From the NCBI RefSeq assembly GCF_014595995.2, contig NZ_CP063989.1, forward strand, positions 1,550,001-1,614,000: a DNA stretch of 64,000 nucleotides, given 5' to 3'. The stretch's first letter is position 1; every line of letters begins with the position of its first letter. This stretch comes from Actinomyces respiraculi. GTDB taxonomy: Bacteria > Actinomycetota > Actinomycetes > Actinomycetales > Actinomycetaceae. Of the stretch, positions 36,046 through 44,318 are shown one piece after another. The notes under the pieces are model-generated. The model worked only from the letters and a program-made list of their open reading frames with translations. It did not search any database and was not told the origin of the DNA. The position numbers were made by a program, and so were the translations under genes.

Positions 36046-37056
36046 TCAGACCCGGGTGGCCTCGCTCTGGGCACGCGAGCGGTGTCGCGAGCCGATGACC
36101 GAGGCGATCAGGGTGATGAGGACGACGACGACGATAAGGCCCAGGGAGACGGCGGTGGAGGGCTCGGGGATGACCTCCCAGTGCTCACCACCGTTGATGA
36201 AGGGCACCTCGTTGGTGTGCAGGGCGTGGTTGACGAGCTTGAAGCCGATGAAGCCGAGGATCGCGGCCAGGCCGTAGTGCAGGTAGATGAGGCGGTCGAG
36301 CAGGCCGTCGATGAGGAAGTAGAGCTGACGCAGGCCCAGCAGGGAGAAGGCGTTGGCTGCGAAGACGAGGTAGGGCTCGGAGGTGAGCGAGTAGATCGCG
36401 GGGATGGAGTCGACGGCGAACATGACGTCCGTGGTGCCCACGGCGATGATGCACAGCAGCAGGGGGGTGATCATCGTGCGCCCGGCGTGACGGTGGAGGA
36501 GCTTGCCGCCCACGAAGCCGTCGGTCATCGGGATGACGTGGGCGATGAGCTTGACGAAGCCCGTGGGCCTCCACTCCTCGTCCTGCGCGCTGTCATCCTC
36601 AACCCCCTGGCGGGCCTGGGAGATGGCCGTCCACAGCAGGTAGGCACCGAAGATGTAGAAGACCCAGGAGAAGTTCTCGATGAGGGCGGCGCCGGCGAGG
36701 ATGAAGACCAGGCGCAGGATCAGGGCGATGACGATGCCCGCGAGCAGAACCTCCTGCTGGTACTTCCGGGGGACCCGGAAGGAGGAGATCATGATGACGA
36801 AGACGAAGAGGTTGTCGACGCTCAGCGACTTCTCGGTGATGTAGCCGGCGACGTACTGCTGGCCGTACTCACCGCCCCACACGCCCCACACGATGAAGCC
36901 GAAGACGATGGCGATGGCGATGTAGGCGATGGACCACGAGGCGGCCTCCTTCATGGAGGGCTCGTGCGGGGTCTTGACGTGGCCGACGATGTCGACGCCG
37001 ATCATGACGATGATGATGACGGCCAGTGCCAGCCATCCAAGGACGTGGACGTCCAC
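36046..37056 (-). CDS. terC: TerC-family integral membrane protein
   Basis: The 336-residue TerC/Alx protein has about nine hydrophobic helices and the conserved acidic motifs GVDIVGH, EKSLSVDNLFVFVIM and TDVMFAVDSIPAI. Family members handle manganese or help load extracytoplasmic metalloproteins. The start is a GTG at 37056 preceded by GGAGGAG and a 6-nt spacer; this ribosome-binding site is part of a riboswitch helix (separate entry). It is co-transcribed with the downstream P-type ATPase. The place between uvrB and uvrA is usual in actinobacteria. Confidence 0.92.
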   Translation of the reverse strand: MDVHVLGWLALAVIIIVMIGVDIVGHVKTPHEPSMKEAASWSIAYIAIAIVFGFIVWGVWGGEYGQQYVAGYITEKSLSVDNLFVFVIMISSFRVPRKYQQEVLLAGIVIALILRLVFILAGAALIENFSWVFYIFGAYLLWTAISQARQGVEDDSAQDEEWRPTGFVKLIAHVIPMTDGFVGGKLLHRHAGRTMITPLLLCIIAVGTTDVMFAVDSIPAIYSLTSEPYLVFAANAFSLLGLRQLYFLIDGLLDRLIYLHYGLAAILGFIGFKLVNHALHTNEVPFINGGEHWEVIPEPSTAVSLGLIVVVVLITLIASVIGSRHRSRAQSEATRV

Positions 37057-37064
37057 GTGATGCT

Positions 37065-37228
37065 CCTCCGGTACAGGGGTGGTACCGGAGGTCTCCTCCC
37101 GCCTCCCCGCCCGCATGGGGCGCCGGGGGCGGCCTGCGGCGCCGGGGGCCGTCACGGGCCGTGGCCCGGTGCCGGTCCGCCGTGATGACGACGCCGCCGT
37201 TGGTGGGAGTACTCCCCTCCGAATCGAC
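37065..37228 (-). promoter_or_regulatory. yybP-ykoY manganese riboswitch with ribosome-binding-site sequestering helix
   Basis: Conserved elements appear in order on the minus strand: GGGGAGTA (37217-37210), CGTCGTCATCAC, and GGAGACCTCC (37096-37087). The outer P1 stem can form between CGGAGG (37221-37216) and CCTCCG (37091-37086). The same CCTCCGGTAC can instead pair with GTACCGGAGG (37074-37065), which contains the terC ribosome-binding site. The two pairings exclude each other, so ligand binding would hold P1 and expose the site: a translational ON switch. Elements and helices are seen; Mn2+ specificity is known for the class. Confidence 0.85.
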
Positions 37229-37234
37229 AGGCAG

Positions 37235-37240
37235 AGTCTA
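37235..37240 (-). promoter_or_regulatory. -10 element of the terC operon
   Basis: TAGACT (within TATAGACT) places the transcription start near 37228, a few bases before the first riboswitch stem. Confidence 0.55.
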
Positions 37241-37277
37241 TAGGCCCTCAGTCCCCCGGAAACGACCCGCATCCGGA

Positions 37278-37305
37278 CGGCGGGTGTGCGCTTGCGCACC
37301 CGCCG
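37278..37305 (-). terminator. Terminator of uvrB
   Basis: Stem CGGCGGG...CCCGCCG continues as TGCG/CGCA with a 2-nt bulge. It starts 15 bp after the uvrB stop and ends before the terC promoter. Confidence 0.6.
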
Positions 37306-37320
37306 ACGCTCTCGGGGCCG

Positions 37321-39417
37321 TCAGGAGGCGCCGCGCATGTCGCGCAGCTCCTTCTTGAGGTCCTGGATCTCGTCGCGCAGGCGGGCGGCAAGCTCGAAAC
37401 TGAGGTTCTCCGCGGCCTGGTGCATCTGCTGGCTCAGCTCGTCAATGAGACCCACCAGGTCCTCCTGCGCAGCCCCGGCGAGCCTCTCGCGCACGGTCGC
37501 CTCGGCCGCCCGCTTGCGCCGGGCGGTCACGCTCGCGGGCTCGTGCCCGCGGTAACCGCCGGCCAGGAGCTCCTCGGTGTCAACGTCCTCACGCGCGAGC
37601 ATGTCGGTGACGTCCGCGATCCTCTTGCGCAGGGGCTGAGGGTCGATCCCGTGCTCGGTGTTGTAGGCGATCTGCTTGATGCGGCGCCGCTCGGTCTCCT
37701 CGATGGCCTCACGCATCGCGGGGGTCACCTTGTCGGCGTACATGTGGACCTCACCGGAGACGTTGCGGGCAGCACGCCCGATGGTCTGGATGAGGGAGGT
37801 GGTCGAGCGCAGGAAGCCCTCCTTGTCCGCATCCAGGATCGCCACGAGGGAGACCTCGGGCAGGTCCAGGCCCTCGCGCAGGAGGTTGATGCCCACGAGC
37901 ACGTCGAACTGCCCCAGCCGCAGCTCGCGCAGGAGCTCGACGCGGCGCAGGGTGTCGACGTCGGAGTGCAGGTACTCCACCCGCACACCCCGGTCCGCCA
38001 GGTAGGTGGTCAGGTCCTCCGCCATGCGCTTGGTCAGGGTGGTGACCAGGACGCGCTCGTCCTTGTCGGTGCGCGAGCGGATCTCCTCGAAGAGGTCGTC
38101 GATCTGCCCCTCGGTGGGCTTGACGACGACCTTGGGGTCCACCAGACCCGTGGGTCGGATGATCTGTTCGACGACGCCGTCGGAACGCTCCATCTCATAG
38201 GTGCCGGGCGTGGCGGACAGGTAGACGGTCTGGCCGACCCGGTCCTCGAACTCGGCGAAGGTCAGCGGCCGGTTGTCCAGGGCGGAGGGCAGACGGAAGC
38301 CGTGCTCGACGAGGACGCGCTTGCGCGAGGCGTCGCCCTCGTACATGGCGCCCACCTGCGGGACGGTCACGTGCGACTCGTCGATGACGAGGAGGAAGTC
38401 CTCGGGGAAGTAGTCCAGGAGCGTGTTGGGGGGCGTGCCGGGGCTGCGCCCGTCCATGTGCATGGAGTAGTTCTCGACGCCGCTGCAGCTGCCGATCTGC
38501 TGGAGCATCTCAAGGTCGTAGGTGGTGCGCATGCGCAGGCGCTGGGCCTCCAGGAGCTTGCCGTCGCGCTCAAGGATCGCCAGCCGCTCGGCCAGCTCGA
38601 CCTCGATGCCCTCGATGGCCTTGGCGAGCCTCTCGGGGCCGGCGACGTAGTGGGAGGCGGGAAAGACGTAGACCTGGTCGGTCTTGGCGATGACATCGCC
38701 GGTGACCGGGTGCAGGGTGGACAGGGACTCGATCTCGTCGCCGAAGAACTCGATGCGGATCGCCAGTTCCTCATACATGGGGATGATCTCGACGGTGTCG
38801 CCACGCACGCGGAAGGTGCCGCGCGTGAAGTCGATGTCGTTGCGCGTGTACTGCATGGTGACGAAGCGCCGCAGGAGCTCGTCGCGGTCGATCTCCTCCC
38901 CCACGGACAGTGGGGTCATCCGGTCGACGTACTCCTGGGGCGTGCCCAGGCCGTAGATGCAGGACACCGAGGACACCACGACGACGTCGCGGCGGGTAAG
39001 CAGGGAGTTCGTCGCGGAGTGACGCAGGCGCTCGACCTCGTCGTTGATGGAGGAGTCCTTCTCAATGAAGGTGTCCGTCTGCGGGACGTAGGCCTCGGGC
39101 TGGTAGTAGTCGTAGTAGGAGACGAAGTACTCGACCGCGTTGTTCGGCAGGAGCTCACGGAACTCGGCGGCCATCTGCGCGGCGAGGGTCTTGTTGGGCT
39201 CGAGGATGAGGGTGGGGCGCTGGACCTGCTCGATGAGCCAGGCAGTGGTGGCGGACTTGCCCGTGCCGGTGGCACCGAGCAGGACGACGTCCTTCTCACC
39301 GGCGTTGAGGCGCTCGGTGAGATCGGTGATGGCGATGGGCTGGTCACCGCTGGGGGTGTACCGGCTGACGACCTCGAAGGGCTTGTTGGTACGGCGCAAG
39401 TCGGTGACGGGTCGCAT
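37321..39417 (-). CDS. uvrB: Excinuclease ABC subunit B
   Basis: The 698-residue helicase-like subunit verifies damage and loads UvrC. The N-terminal [15 protein letters not shown] and Walker [14 protein letters not shown], the beta-hairpin region [39 protein letters not shown], and a C-terminal UVR domain ([20 protein letters not shown]) are all present. TAGCCT lies 6 nt before the ATG, so the message is probably leaderless. coaE is upstream on the same strand, with 24 bp between. Confidence 0.97.
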   Translation of the reverse strand: MRPVTDLRRTNKPFEVVSRYTPSGDQPIAITDLTERLNAGEKDVVLLGATGTGKSATTAWLIEQVQRPTLILEPNKTLAAQMAAEFRELLPNNAVEYFVSYYDYYQPEAYVPQTDTFIEKDSSINDEVERLRHSATNSLLTRRDVVVVSSVSCIYGLGTPQEYVDRMTPLSVGEEIDRDELLRRFVTMQYTRNDIDFTRGTFRVRGDTVEIIPMYEELAIRIEFFGDEIESLSTLHPVTGDVIAKTDQVYVFPASHYVAGPERLAKAIEGIEVELAERLAILERDGKLLEAQRLRMRTTYDLEMLQQIGSCSGVENYSMHMDGRSPGTPPNTLLDYFPEDFLLVIDESHVTVPQVGAMYEGDASRKRVLVEHGFRLPSALDNRPLTFAEFEDRVGQTVYLSATPGTYEMERSDGVVEQIIRPTGLVDPKVVVKPTEGQIDDLFEEIRSRTDKDERVLVTTLTKRMAEDLTTYLADRGVRVEYLHSDVDTLRRVELLRELRLGQFDVLVGINLLREGLDLPEVSLVAILDADKEGFLRSTTSLIQTIGRAARNVSGEVHMYADKVTPAMREAIEETERRRIKQIAYNTEHGIDPQPLRKRIADVTDMLAREDVDTEELLAGGYRGHEPASVTARRKRAAEATVRERLAGAAQEDLVGLIDELSQQMHQAAENLSFELAARLRDEIQDLKKELRDMRGAS

Positions 39418-39423
39418 GGGTGC

Positions 39424-39429
39424 AGGCTA
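39424..39429 (-). promoter_or_regulatory. -10 element of uvrB (predicted leaderless)
   Basis: TAGCCT lies 6 nt upstream of the uvrB ATG, in the gap after coaE. It gives uvrB its own start even if coaE reads through. Confidence 0.5.
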
Positions 39430-39441
39430 CGCTCGCGTGCC

Positions 39442-40650
39442 TCAGTTCTCGATCTCGGGGTCCTCGGCACGCGCCTGCTGGACTCGGTGCTCCCAGAGCC
39501 AGGCGACGCCGTCGGCGAGGGCCTCCTCGGTGCCGTCGTTGAGCAGGACGACGTCGGCGAGGGCACGCCGGTGGGTGTCGGTGGCTTGGGCACGCACTCG
39601 TGCCTCGGCCTGCTCCGGAGGCAGCCCGCGCTGTTCGAGCCTGGCCAGGCGTTGGGCCATGGGGGCCTCGACGACGACGACGAGGTCGAAGAGGTCCGCC
39701 ATGCCCGCCTCGGCCAGCAGCGGGACGTCGTAGACGCCCACGCGACCGGGGCCGACGGCCTCAAGCTGCTCGGCGGCGGTCTGGGCGATCCACGGCAGGG
39801 TGATCGCCTCCAGGTCGGCGCGTGCCCGCGGGTCCTCGAAGACCCGTGCGGCCAGGGCCGGGCGATTGACGGCCCCGTCGGCGGTGAGAACCTCGTCGCC
39901 GAAGCGCTCACGCAGCCGCCCGATCCTGGCGGAGCCGGGAGCCAGGGCCTCGCGGGCCAGGGCGTCGGCGTCGACGACGAGGGCGCCGTGGTGGGCGAGC
40001 AGGCGGGCGACGGTGGACTTGCCGGAGCCGATGCCGCCGGTCAGGCCCACGCGCAGGGGGCGCGCCGGGCGCGGGACGCGGATCCTGCTGTGGCCCTCGC
40101 GCCAGGCCCGGTGTCGACGGACCTGGTCGATGAGCTCGACGAGGAGCCGTGCCAGGGCCTCCTGCTCCACAGCGGTGGAGGGTTCGGCGGCGGGCAGGTG
40201 CAGCATCCCAGCGAGGGCCTCGTCACGCCCCTGCGCCCGGCAGGCGGTGAGGCAGGCTGCCAGGACCGCGGCGCTCAGCGGGTCGGTGCTGTTGCAGACC
40301 TCAGCGGTGGCGCCGTGGGCGCGCAGCCGCCCGGCCAGCGGGTCCGCCGGCCACGTGGGCTCCAGACGGGTGCCGTCCTCGGTGCGGGCCGTGGCCACCA
40401 GGCACAGTCCGGCGGCCTGGGTGCCGACCGCCAGGTGCACGACGACGTCGGGGCTCAGGGTCTCGATGAGCGCGGCGGCCCGGGCGCCGGCCCCGGCAGG
40501 GTCAGCGGGTAGGAGCTTGCGCTCCAGGCGCAGCGGGCCGGCCCCGGCCAGGGGGATCTGTGTCGGCACCAGGCTCAGGAGGTCCCGGCCGCCGGCTGTG
40601 GGAGCGCAGGCGGTGACGAGGGCGGTGAGGGCGTGGTCGGCGCCGTTCAT
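39442..40650 (-). CDS. coaE: Dephospho-CoA kinase with N-terminal inactive pyroglutamyl-peptidase-like domain
   Basis: Residues about 200-402 are dephospho-CoA kinase, the last step of CoA synthesis: [19 protein letters not shown]-loop, VVDADALAREALAPGS, DVPLLAEAGMADLFD. Residues 1 to about 175 are not part of standard CoaE (about 200 residues). They resemble a C15 pyrrolidone-carboxylate peptidase: ALVTACAPTAGG, LSPDVVVHLAVG, GATAEVCNST and AGMLHLP. The positions expected for the catalytic Glu and Cys are not conserved, while the His appears kept. TACCCT lies 6 nt before the ATG. The kinase call is firm; the N-terminal relation is a motif-level inference. Confidence 0.85.
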   Translation of the reverse strand: MNGADHALTALVTACAPTAGGRDLLSLVPTQIPLAGAGPLRLERKLLPADPAGAGARAAALIETLSPDVVVHLAVGTQAAGLCLVATARTEDGTRLEPTWPADPLAGRLRAHGATAEVCNSTDPLSAAVLAACLTACRAQGRDEALAGMLHLPAAEPSTAVEQEALARLLVELIDQVRRHRAWREGHSRIRVPRPARPLRVGLTGGIGSGKSTVARLLAHHGALVVDADALAREALAPGSARIGRLRERFGDEVLTADGAVNRPALAARVFEDPRARADLEAITLPWIAQTAAEQLEAVGPGRVGVYDVPLLAEAGMADLFDLVVVVEAPMAQRLARLEQRGLPPEQAEARVRAQATDTHRRALADVVLLNDGTEEALADGVAWLWEHRVQQARAEDPEIEN

Positions 40651-40656
40651 GTCGTG

Positions 40657-40662
40657 AGGGTA
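40657..40662 (-). promoter_or_regulatory. -10 element of coaE (predicted leaderless)
   Basis: TACCCT plus the 6-nt spacer CACGAC leads to the ATG at 40650. It supports the long N-terminus as real, because transcription would begin at that codon. Confidence 0.5.
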
Positions 40663-40693
40663 ACGAGGCCGCTGCCGTGTGGGTGTACCGGGC

Positions 40694-42367
40694 TCACAAC
40701 TGCTCGCTGCCCGCCTCCGGTCCGGCCAGGCTCGCGGCCACAGCCTCCAGCCGGGCGACGAGGTCCGCGTCCGGTTCGGGGGTGCGCGCCAGCTGAGCGC
40801 GGGCGCGCGACAGTGCCTCGTGGGCGGCGTCGGAGGCGTCCTCAGCCGGGGCGTCGGTGAGACGGCGCGTCAGGTGCTCAGCGATAAGCGTCATGGTGCG
40901 TGCCGTGGTGGCGGCGTTTCCGATGGCGTCGGCCAGGACGGTCAGGCGCTCGCGGGTACGTGAGACGTTCCAGGCCCCGACGAGCTCGGCCGCCCGCTCC
41001 CAGCCGTGCTCCGAGCGGGCCGTGGCCCCGGAGTTCTCCGCGGCGCGCGCGCCGATCACCGTTGAGGCCAGGGCCAGGTCCGTCCACCCCTGGGACAGGC
41101 ACAGCTCCGTGGTGTCCTCGCACTCGCGGCAGGCCCGCTCACTCGCGCCGAGCAGGACGAGCAGGCGGGCGAAGGCCAGGCGCAGCTCGACGATGGTCTC
41201 GAGCTGGGACTCGTCGATGACGAGGGCCAGCGACTGGCTGACCTCCTCCGCCGTCGTCATCGCCTGCTCGCGCACACTGTCCACGCCGTAGCCGGAGGCG
41301 GTGACCAGCACCTCCCGGGTGCGGGCCAGCAAACGCGCCTGGTTGGCCAGGACCCGCCGGTCGGCCACGGTGCCGGTGACGGTGCCGTAGGCCCTGGGCC
41401 CAAGCGAGCCCGCCGCGGCGGACAGCCGTCGCCCCACCCTCGTGCCCACGCCCGTGCTGCCGTTGCGCATGTCGAAGGAGGCGGCCAGGGCCCGGGCGAA
41501 GGCGGTAACGTCCTCGTGGGCGTGGCTGAGGGTGTCCCAGGAGGAGACCTTGAGCCGCTGCCCGGCCGCCTCCAGGAGGATGTCGGCGCCCAGAGCCCGC
41601 GCACTGTCGCCCTGGCGCACCGCCTCGGCGAGCAGCTGGCCGGTGCCGACGGCCTGCTGGAGTACCGACCAGGGCGTGGCCGCCGTCGGCTCGGGCGCGG
41701 TCGCGTGCCGCAGGAGCGCAAGGCCCCGCTCCCACTGACCGGACAGGGCCAGGTAGCTGCTGACGTCTGCGCGCACACGCGCCGCAACGACGCCGGGCAC
41801 CTCCGAGAGTGTCAGGCGCATGAGGGCGTCCTCGGCCTCGACGCGCTGGCCCTGGGCGAGGTGGGCGAGCAGGACACCGGACAGGAGCAGGGGGTCCTGG
41901 GCGAGGGGCCCGGAGGCGGCGGTCGCGGTGCGCACGGCGCCGGTGTCGTCGTCGTGGAGACGGGCGGTGGCGAGCGTGGCGTGGACATCGGGGGCGCCGA
42001 AGGTGTCCAGACGTGCCGAGCGCAGGGCGGGCACGGCCTCGTCGGGGGTGCCGAGCGGTCCGCAGAGCTCGACGGCGGCGTAGCGCAGGGGCAGGAGTGA
42101 GGCACCGGTGAGCATGCGCCAGGCCCGGCAGGCGGCGGTGGCCGCCTCAATGACGCCGAGCGGGTGGGCCGGGTCCTCGCCGAGGGTGACGAGCCAGCGC
42201 CGGTCCACCGCGGCCACGGCGGCGGCAATTCCAACGGCCTCCTCAGCTGAGGGTTCCTCGTCGGGCGCGTCGGAGACGAGTAGCTCGAGCAGCCGAGTGG
42301 CGGTCTGGGGGCTGCGGGGGTCGCCGGCCGCCGCCAGGGCCTCGGGAACGCTGCTCCAGCGGGTCAT
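40694..42367 (-). CDS. Hypothetical alpha-helical (TPR-like) cytoplasmic protein
   Basis: I do not recognise this 557-residue protein. It is almost entirely helical and Ala/Leu/Arg-rich, with spaced helix pairs that suggest a tetratricopeptide-like solenoid (for example ELRLAFARLLVLLGASERACRECEDTTELCL). There is no signal peptide or membrane segment. GAGAGG lies 5 nt before the ATG. It is placed between rpsA and coaE, which are usually close neighbours in actinobacteria. It might be a helical scaffold or a regulator sensor domain, but nothing more specific is supported. Confidence 0.6.
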   Translation of the reverse strand: MTRWSSVPEALAAAGDPRSPQTATRLLELLVSDAPDEEPSAEEAVGIAAAVAAVDRRWLVTLGEDPAHPLGVIEAATAACRAWRMLTGASLLPLRYAAVELCGPLGTPDEAVPALRSARLDTFGAPDVHATLATARLHDDDTGAVRTATAASGPLAQDPLLLSGVLLAHLAQGQRVEAEDALMRLTLSEVPGVVAARVRADVSSYLALSGQWERGLALLRHATAPEPTAATPWSVLQQAVGTGQLLAEAVRQGDSARALGADILLEAAGQRLKVSSWDTLSHAHEDVTAFARALAASFDMRNGSTGVGTRVGRRLSAAAGSLGPRAYGTVTGTVADRRVLANQARLLARTREVLVTASGYGVDSVREQAMTTAEEVSQSLALVIDESQLETIVELRLAFARLLVLLGASERACRECEDTTELCLSQGWTDLALASTVIGARAAENSGATARSEHGWERAAELVGAWNVSRTRERLTVLADAIGNAATTARTMTLIAEHLTRRLTDAPAEDASDAAHEALSRARAQLARTPEPDADLVARLEAVAASLAGPEAGSEQL

Positions 42368-42501
42368 GTCTGCCTCTCGTCAAGGGGTGCTCGGAAGGTC
42401 GGCCCGACCCTCCTGGCACAGCCTGGCACACGGGGCGGGGTGCGCGACGGGGACTGCGGCCCACGTCCAACGAGGTCCTGGACGTCACGGGCCCAGCACG
42501 G

Positions 42502-42535
42502 CGTCGCCCCGACCACCGCAGTGGTCGGGGCGACG
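42502..42535 (-). terminator. Terminator of rpsA
   Basis: A perfect 15-bp stem (CGTCGCCCCGACCAC and complement) with loop CGCA lies 51 bp past the rpsA stop codon and before the next gene. There is no long U-tract on the minus strand. Confidence 0.7.
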
Positions 42536-42585
42536 TTCGTCCTGTCAGCTTCGGGTACGCGCGCGTACCCGGCTGCTCAATGTGC

Positions 42586-44040
42586 TCAGTTGCCGGTCAG
42601 CTTCTCGCGCAGAGCGGCCAGCGCCTCGTCGGAGGCCAGGGTGCCGGTGGACTCGTTCGAGGTCGAGGAGTACGAGGCGGCACCGGCCGGGGCCGCGGCG
42701 TCGCCCGTCTCGGTGTCCTCCTCGAGAGCCTTGGCGACCTGAGCCTTGTGGGCCTCCCACCGGGCGTGGGCGGCGGCGTACTCCGCCTCCCAGGCCTCGC
42801 GCTGGGCGTCGTAGCCCTCGAGCCACTCGTTGGTCTCCGGGTCGAAGCCCTCGGGGTACTTGTAGTTGCCGTTCTCGTCGTACTCGGCGGCCATGCCGTA
42901 CAGCGACGGGTCGAAGTCCTCGGAGGCGGGGTCGACACCCTCGTTGGCCTGCTTGAGGGACAGCGAGATGCGGCGACGCTCGAGGTCGATGTCGATGACC
43001 TTGACGAAGACCTCGTCACCGACCTTGGCGACCTGCTCGGGCACCTCGACGTGACGCTGGGCCAGCTCGGAGATGTGGACCAGGCCCTCGATGCCGTCCT
43101 CGACGCGGACGAAGGCACCGAAGGGGACGAGCTTGGTGACCTTGCCCGGGACGACCTGGCCGATGGCGTGCGTGCGGGCGAAGGCCTGCCACGGGTCCTC
43201 CTGGGTCGCCTTGAGCGACAGGGAGACGCGCTCGCGGTCGAAGTCGACGTCGAGAACCTCGACGGTGACCTCGTTGCCGACCTCGACAACCTCGGACGGG
43301 TGGTCGATGTGCTTCCAGGACAGCTCGGAGACGTGGACGAGGCCGTCGACGCCGCCGAGGTCCACGAAGGCACCGAAGTTGACGATGGAGGAGACCACAC
43401 CGGTGCGGACCTGACCCTTCTGCAGGGTCTGGAGGAAGTTCGTGCGGACCTCGGACTGGGTCTGCTCGAGGTAGGCGCGGCGGGAGAGGACGACGTTGTT
43501 GCGGTTCTTGTCCAGCTCGATGATCTTGGCCTCGAGCTCGCGGCCCACGTAGGGCTGCAGGTCGCGCACGCGGCGCATCTCCACGAGGGAGGCGGGCAGG
43601 AAGCCACGCAGGCCGATGTCGAGGATGAGACCGCCCTTGACGACCTCGATGACGGTACCGGTGACGACGCCGTCGTCCTCCTTGACGCGCTCGATGGTGC
43701 CCCAGGCACGCTCGTACTGGGCGCGCTTCTTGCTCAGAAGCAGGCGCCCCTCCTTGTCCTCCTTCTGGAGCACAAGGGCCTCGATCTCGTCGCCGACGGA
43801 GACGATCTCGTCGGGGTCGACGTCGTGCTTGATGGACAGCTCACGAGCGAGGATGACGCCCTCGGTCTTGTAGCCGATGTCGAGCAGGACCTCGTCGTGG
43901 TCGACCTTGACGACAGTGCCCTCGACGATGTCGCCGTCGTCGAAGTACTTGATGGTCTCGTCGACGGCGGCGAGGATCTCCTCGGTCGAGCCGATGTCGT
44001 TGACGGCGACCGGGGCGGGGCTGGGCGTGTTGGTGGTCAT
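42586..44040 (-). CDS. rpsA: 30S ribosomal protein S1
   Basis: The 484-residue protein has four S1 RNA-binding domains (starting near GDIVEGTVVKVDHDEVLLDIG, GVVTGTVIEVVKGGLILDIG, GQVRTGVVSSIVNFGAFVDLG and GQVVPGKVTKLVPFGAFVRV), the actinobacterial form; E. coli S1 has six. It helps the 30S subunit bind mRNA. The C-terminal 90 residues are acidic and of low complexity. GGAG lies about 10 nt before the ATG. The 278-bp interval upstream, shared with the end of polA, should contain its promoter. Confidence 0.97.
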   Translation of the reverse strand: MTTNTPSPAPVAVNDIGSTEEILAAVDETIKYFDDGDIVEGTVVKVDHDEVLLDIGYKTEGVILARELSIKHDVDPDEIVSVGDEIEALVLQKEDKEGRLLLSKKRAQYERAWGTIERVKEDDGVVTGTVIEVVKGGLILDIGLRGFLPASLVEMRRVRDLQPYVGRELEAKIIELDKNRNNVVLSRRAYLEQTQSEVRTNFLQTLQKGQVRTGVVSSIVNFGAFVDLGGVDGLVHVSELSWKHIDHPSEVVEVGNEVTVEVLDVDFDRERVSLSLKATQEDPWQAFARTHAIGQVVPGKVTKLVPFGAFVRVEDGIEGLVHISELAQRHVEVPEQVAKVGDEVFVKVIDIDLERRRISLSLKQANEGVDPASEDFDPSLYGMAAEYDENGNYKYPEGFDPETNEWLEGYDAQREAWEAEYAAAHARWEAHKAQVAKALEEDTETGDAAAPAGAASYSSTSNESTGTLASDEALAALREKLTGN

Positions 44041-44211
44041 TGAGTGGTTGCTCCGAATACGGACAGATGGGTCGGGTGGTCAGGTACCGCGCGTCCCCCG
44101 TCACTTCGGGCCAGCCCGGACTGGCACCGACGCGCGGTGGGGCCCTGACGGGCGCCCAGGGGCGCACCTACAGGAGTCTACCAGGACCGTCCCAGCGGAA
44201 GAACCTGGGGA

Positions 44212-44229
44212 AAGCGCCCAAACGCGCTT
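44212..44229 (-). terminator. Small hairpin in the polA-rpsA interval
   Basis: AAGCGC / GCGCTT with a 6-nt loop is followed on the minus strand by TCCCC. It lies about 90 bp past the polA stop. It could be the polA terminator, or part of the rpsA upstream region; the stem is short. Confidence 0.3.
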
Positions 44230-44318
44230 GTTTCGCCATGTCATCAATCACATGCGACGCCACAGCGCGGGCACCACACCGGCGGTCAGGACTTCGGGCC
44301 CAGCCAGCCGCCCCGGTC

